8,516 bases of DNA, taken from the NCBI GenBank assembly GCA_958447445.1, contig CAUDAE010000085.1, positions 1-8,516 of the forward strand, in the 5' to 3' direction. Below are positions 6,277-8,516 of the stretch, piece by piece (position 1 is the first letter of the stretch; each line of letters opens with the position of its first letter). The position numbers and the translations under genes are program-made. Below the pieces are notes generated by a model, which saw only the letters and a list, made by a program, of their open reading frames with translations, did no database searches and had not been told where the DNA came from. The stretch is from an uncultured Collinsella sp. GTDB taxonomy: Bacteria > Actinomycetota > Coriobacteriia > Coriobacteriales > Coriobacteriaceae.

Positions 6277-6336
6277 GTTATTTGGGCCTTTGGTCGTGGG
6301 TTGCTGGTCCCGCTTTGGTTGTCGAGGGAGGGTGAA

Positions 6337-6368
6337 TTGAAGCGCCCCCGCATGCTCCGTGCTACAAT
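6337..6368 (+). promoter_or_regulatory. Candidate promoter of the YitT-family gene
   Basis: TACAAT at 6363-6368 preceded by TGC (6360-6362) makes an extended -10 box. TTGAAG at 6337-6342 is a possible -35 box, with a long 20-base spacer that the extended -10 could offset. The GTG start lies about 45 bases downstream. Confidence 0.45.
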
Positions 6369-6413
6369 CGCCGACATGCCTCACAACCAGATTTGCCTTC
6401 GAAAGGAGCCCGC

Positions 6414-7421
6414 GTGGCGAACGCCATCGATCAGCTCACGGACCGCGTGCTCGTGCTCGGCCGCCTTACCATCGTCCGCCGCGCCATTACTGCCGTGGCG
6501 GTCACGATTTCCGCCGTTCTCCAGACATTCCTGATCCAGGCGTTCATTCAGCCCGCCGACCTGCTTCCGAGCGGTCTTACCGGCGTTGCGGTCCTGCTCG
6601 ATCGCGTTACCTCGCTGGGTGGCGTTCACATCGATATTTCGCTCGGTATGCTCGCGCTCAACATCCCCGTGGCGCTCCTATGCTGGAGCGGCATTAGCAA
6701 GCGCTTCGTCATCTTCTCGATGATGCAGGTCGTGCTCTCGTCGCTGTTCCTCAACGTCTTTCACTTCGCTCCATTTTTGGGCGACAAGATCATGCTCATC
6801 ATTTTTGGCGGCGTGGTCTCGGGTCTGGGCGCTGCCATCGCACTTAAATCCGGCGCATCCACCGGCGGCACCGACTTTATCGCGCTGTGGGTTTCCAACC
6901 ACACGGGCAAGACCATCTGGGGCGTCATCTTTGGTTTCAACTGCTTTATCCTGGCGATCTTTGGCTTTATGTTTGGCTGGGACAAGGCGGCGTATTCCAT
7001 CGTGTTCCAGTTTATTTCGACCAAGACCATCGACAGTTTCTATCGTCGCTACGATCGCGTGACGCTGCAGATCACGACGCGTAAGGCAGACGAGGTCATG
7101 ACTGCCTACGTAAACCATTTTCAGCACGGCATTAGCTGCGCCGAGGTCGTCGGCGGATATAGCCGCGAAAAGATGTACCTGCTGAACACCGTTGTCTCGA
7201 CCTACGATAGTCAGGACATTATCAAGCTGGTGTGCGACGTTGATCCCGGCGCCGTGATCAATGTGTTCCACACGCTCAACTTTGTGGGCGGCTGGTGGGG
7301 TGGTCATGTCGACGAGCCCATGCCCACGGCCGTTCCCGATCCCGACAAGCCCGCACGCATGGCCAGCAGGCAGGCGCGCCTCAGCGAACAGGACAGCCTG
7401 CAGCAGGACGACGGCAAGTAG
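6414..7421 (+). CDS. YitT-family membrane protein (DUF161 plus DUF2179)
   Basis: A 335-residue membrane protein of unknown function. The N-terminal part (about residues 20-205) has five or six hydrophobic segments with the YitT hallmarks FIQPADLLPSGLTGVAVLLD (44-63) and KSGASTGGTDFIALW (145-159). A soluble C-terminal domain (about 215-295) matches the DUF2179 pattern, with TTRKADEVMTAY (221-232), VVGGYSREKMYLL (245-257) and NVFHTLNFVGGWW (283-295). A polar tail of about 40 residues (297-335) follows. The GTG at 6414 is chosen because AAAGGAG (6402-6408) sits 5 bases upstream; the in-frame TTG at 6393 lies before that site. It has its own promoter region, and nothing in the sequence ties it to the sugar pathway. 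Some family members have been discussed as transporters, but no substrate can be assigned. Confidence 0.9.
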   Translation: MANAIDQLTDRVLVLGRLTIVRRAITAVAVTISAVLQTFLIQAFIQPADLLPSGLTGVAVLLDRVTSLGGVHIDISLGMLALNIPVALLCWSGISKRFVIFSMMQVVLSSLFLNVFHFAPFLGDKIMLIIFGGVVSGLGAAIALKSGASTGGTDFIALWVSNHTGKTIWGVIFGFNCFILAIFGFMFGWDKAAYSIVFQFISTKTIDSFYRRYDRVTLQITTRKADEVMTAYVNHFQHGISCAEVVGGYSREKMYLLNTVVSTYDSQDIIKLVCDVDPGAVINVFHTLNFVGGWWGGHVDEPMPTAVPDPDKPARMASRQARLSEQDSLQQDDGK

Positions 7422-7460
7422 GGTATTGGCATTTTGCCGGTCCTGCGCAACCCATCCGAA

Positions 7461-7503
7461 CGAGCCCCCCGAAAGCCCCGTTGCTTTCGAGAGGCTCTCG
7501 TTT
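7461..7503 (+). terminator. Probable terminator hairpin after the YitT-family gene
   Basis: GAGCC (7462-7466) pairs with GGCTC (7493-7497) and CGAAAGC (7470-7476) with GCTTTCG (7483-7489), with a 3-by-3 internal loop between them and a 6-base apical loop. Only a short TTT (7501-7503) follows, so termination may be incomplete. Confidence 0.5.
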
Positions 7504-7505
7504 GC

Positions 7506-7548
7506 CCAGATAAAACCTACCAAAATGAAGCTGTCGCTTTTTGGTAGG
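7506..7548. repeat. 43-base palindromic repeat, copy 2
   Basis: This stretch matches 5373-5415 at 39 of 43 positions. Here the stem is perfect: CCTACCAAAA (7516-7525) with TTTTGGTAGG (7539-7548). The substitution that breaks the stem in copy 1 is absent here. It lies in the leader region upstream of the GntR gene. Confidence 0.8.
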
Positions 7549-7586
7549 GAGGGTGTATCGTTTTATCATTATGAGGTAATATGAAA

Positions 7587-7602
7587 CTAGACGTTATATA
7601 CG
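7587..7602 (-). promoter_or_regulatory. Operator-like element, copy 3, upstream of the GntR gene
   Basis: On the minus strand 7587-7601 reads GTATATAACGTCTAG, matching 166-180 (GTATATAACGACTAT) at 13 of 15 positions. On the plus strand CGTTATATACG (7592-7602) is a near-perfect dyad of the form CGT-N5-ACG, the same form as 1447-1457. It lies about 30 bases before the regulator's ATG, which suggests autoregulation. No clear -35/-10 pair could be fixed nearby. Confidence 0.5.
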
Positions 7603-7632
7603 TATTAGTTATTTCGATAAGAGTGATTAGAT

Positions 7633-8352
7633 ATGCCTGCGCCCAAAAATGCACCGCTTTACCAGCAGATTTACGACGAAATCAAGGATGCGATCGAGAA
7701 AGGTGTTTATGCACCCAAGGAACGTATTCCGTCCGAGCTTGAGCTAGCCGAGCAGTACGACGTGAGCCGCATTACGGTGCGCCGCGCTGTCGAGGAGCTG
7801 TGCTCCGATGGCTACCTGGTTAAGCAGCAGGGCCGTGGCACCTTTGTCTCCACGCCGCACATCAACCGTCAGTTTCACGCCTCGACGCTGCAGACGTTTA
7901 CCGCGCTGTGTGCCGGCAACGGCATGAAGGCCGGTGCGCACGTGATCGATCGCCAGATCGTTCCGGCGCGCCAAAACGAGATGGAGTTCTTTGGCCTGCA
8001 GAAGGATGCGCTGCTGCTGCATATCAAGCGCGTGCGTACGGCCGACGGCGAGCCCATCTTTGAGGAGAACATCTTTGTGCCGTTTGATGCCTACCGCGAG
8101 CTGTTGACGGCCGATCTTGAGGACAAGTCGATTTTTGCCGAGGTCGAGCGTGTTGGCGGAACGCCGATTGTCTCGGTTGGCTACCGCACGGTCGAGGCCG
8201 TTCGTGCCAATACCGAGCAGGCGGCCGAGCTGGGCATTGCTCCGCACGATCCGCTGCTCAACCTGCGTGCCGGCTTCACGGGCCCCAATGGCGAGCCGGT
8301 CCTGATGGGTAAGCAGTACTACGTGGGATCGCGCTACGTTATGGTCATGTAA
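7633..8352 (+). CDS. GntR-family transcriptional regulator, HutC/UTRA type
   Basis: A 239-residue DNA-binding regulator. The N-terminal winged helix-turn-helix (about residues 8-73) has the textbook GntR pattern: PLYQQIYDEIKDAIEKGVY, then IPSELELAEQYDVSRITVRR and the wing QGRGTFV (66-72). The UTRA ligand domain (about 93-235) shows the usual IKRVRTADGEPIFEENIFVP stretch (131-150). UTRA repressors often bind phosphorylated sugars; the B. subtilis FrlR repressor of fructosamine genes belongs to this class. I infer that it represses the PTS-SIS operon, the DMT gene and itself through the shared AT-rich element. The ATG at 7633 begins the standard N-terminus; its ribosome site is weak (AAGAG near 7619-7623), which fits low expression. 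Phe is often TTT, unlike the operon. Confidence 0.92.
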   Translation: MPAPKNAPLYQQIYDEIKDAIEKGVYAPKERIPSELELAEQYDVSRITVRRAVEELCSDGYLVKQQGRGTFVSTPHINRQFHASTLQTFTALCAGNGMKAGAHVIDRQIVPARQNEMEFFGLQKDALLLHIKRVRTADGEPIFEENIFVPFDAYRELLTADLEDKSIFAEVERVGGTPIVSVGYRTVEAVRANTEQAAELGIAPHDPLLNLRAGFTGPNGEPVLMGKQYYVGSRYVMVM

Positions 8353-8380
8353 GTTACGCGGGTTTACCAACCCGCGTAAC
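8353..8380 (+). terminator. Perfect 12-bp hairpin immediately after the GntR stop codon
   Basis: GTTACGCGGGTT (8353-8364) pairs exactly with AACCCGCGTAAC (8369-8380) around a 4-base loop, TACC. It starts at the base after the TAA stop. No T-run follows, so it may act as a 3'-end stabiliser or a weak or bidirectional terminator. Confidence 0.5.
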
Positions 8381-8393
8381 GGCTCGACGCTGC

Positions 8394-8492
8394 AAGCCCG
8401 CCAGAGCGGCAATCTGCCTTTCAACTTCGGCGGCATGACCAGAAGGTCAATGCCGCCTCGTTTCAAGGCACCTTGCTCGCCCTGGCGGGCTT
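8394..8492. repeat. 99-base long-stem hairpin element
   Basis: AAGCCCGCCAG (8394-8404) pairs perfectly with CTGGCGGGCTT (8482-8492). Moving inward, GCG/CGC with GCAA/TTGC (8406-8412 and 8473-8480), TGCCTT/AAGGCA (8415-8420 and 8465-8470), GGCGGCAT/ATGCCGCC (8429-8436 and 8450-8457) and GACC/GGTC (8437-8440 and 8445-8448) continue the stem to an AGAA loop. Almost the whole element is paired. It could be a dispersed palindromic repeat or a structured RNA. The remaining bases to the window end show no gene. Confidence 0.65.
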
Positions 8493-8516
8493 TCGCTCAT
8501 ATGACCCAATCCGCTG

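Noticed and set aside
6160..6534. A plus-strand open frame of 124 codons across the 119-base inverted-repeat element
   Set aside because: It reads through the palindrome and runs out of frame into the YitT gene; no ribosome site and no domain are visible.
1..8516. CRISPR array, tRNA, rRNA, integrase or transposase gene
   Set aside because: No regularly spaced direct repeats, no tRNA-like cloverleaf or rRNA segment, and no recombinase motifs were seen on either strand.

Overview
The window looks like chromosomal DNA from a high-GC actinobacterial gut anaerobe of the Coriobacteriia, most likely Collinsella. The evidence is GC-rich coding sequence with AAG/GTC/CTC-type codon preference, strong GGAGG-type ribosome sites, TTG and GTG starts, and several intergenic palindromes of a kind I remember from Collinsella genomes. 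This is an inference from sequence style and memory, not a database match. All seven credible genes lie on the + strand.

Layout: an EamA/DMT-type membrane transporter (225-1307) stands alone behind its own promoter. It is followed by a four-gene sugar-uptake unit: a fused mannose-family PTS EIIA-EIIB (1491-2414), EIIC (2451-3245), EIID (3259-4092) and, after a 198-base gap holding two hairpins, a two-SIS-domain sugar-phosphate protein resembling the fructoselysine-6-phosphate deglycase FrlB (4291-5274). A good intrinsic terminator closes this unit at about 5308-5339. Then come a HAD-family phosphatase/phosphomutase-like gene (5431-6060), a 353-base gap with a 119-base inverted-repeat element, a YitT-family membrane protein (6414-7421) and a GntR-type repressor with a UTRA ligand domain (7633-8352). 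The window ends in a long hairpin element.

Working model: the PTS brings in and phosphorylates an aminated sugar, possibly an Amadori compound such as fructoselysine. The SIS enzyme then splits or isomerises the phosphorylated product, so no separate kinase is needed, and none is present. The UTRA regulator would sense a phosphorylated intermediate. The promoters of the DMT transporter, the PTS operon and the regulator share an AT-rich element (TATAAYGACYATAACG; the 10-mer GTATATAACG is common to two of them). This suggests one local regulon that includes the transporter, which could export a released amine or amino acid.

The intergenic gaps are unusually rich in palindromes: 53-107, 4170-4200, a pair of 43-base copies at 5373-5415 and 7506-7548, 6158-6276, 8353-8380 and 8394-8492. 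Most look like dispersed repeats rather than gene-specific signals, but several sit where they could affect expression.
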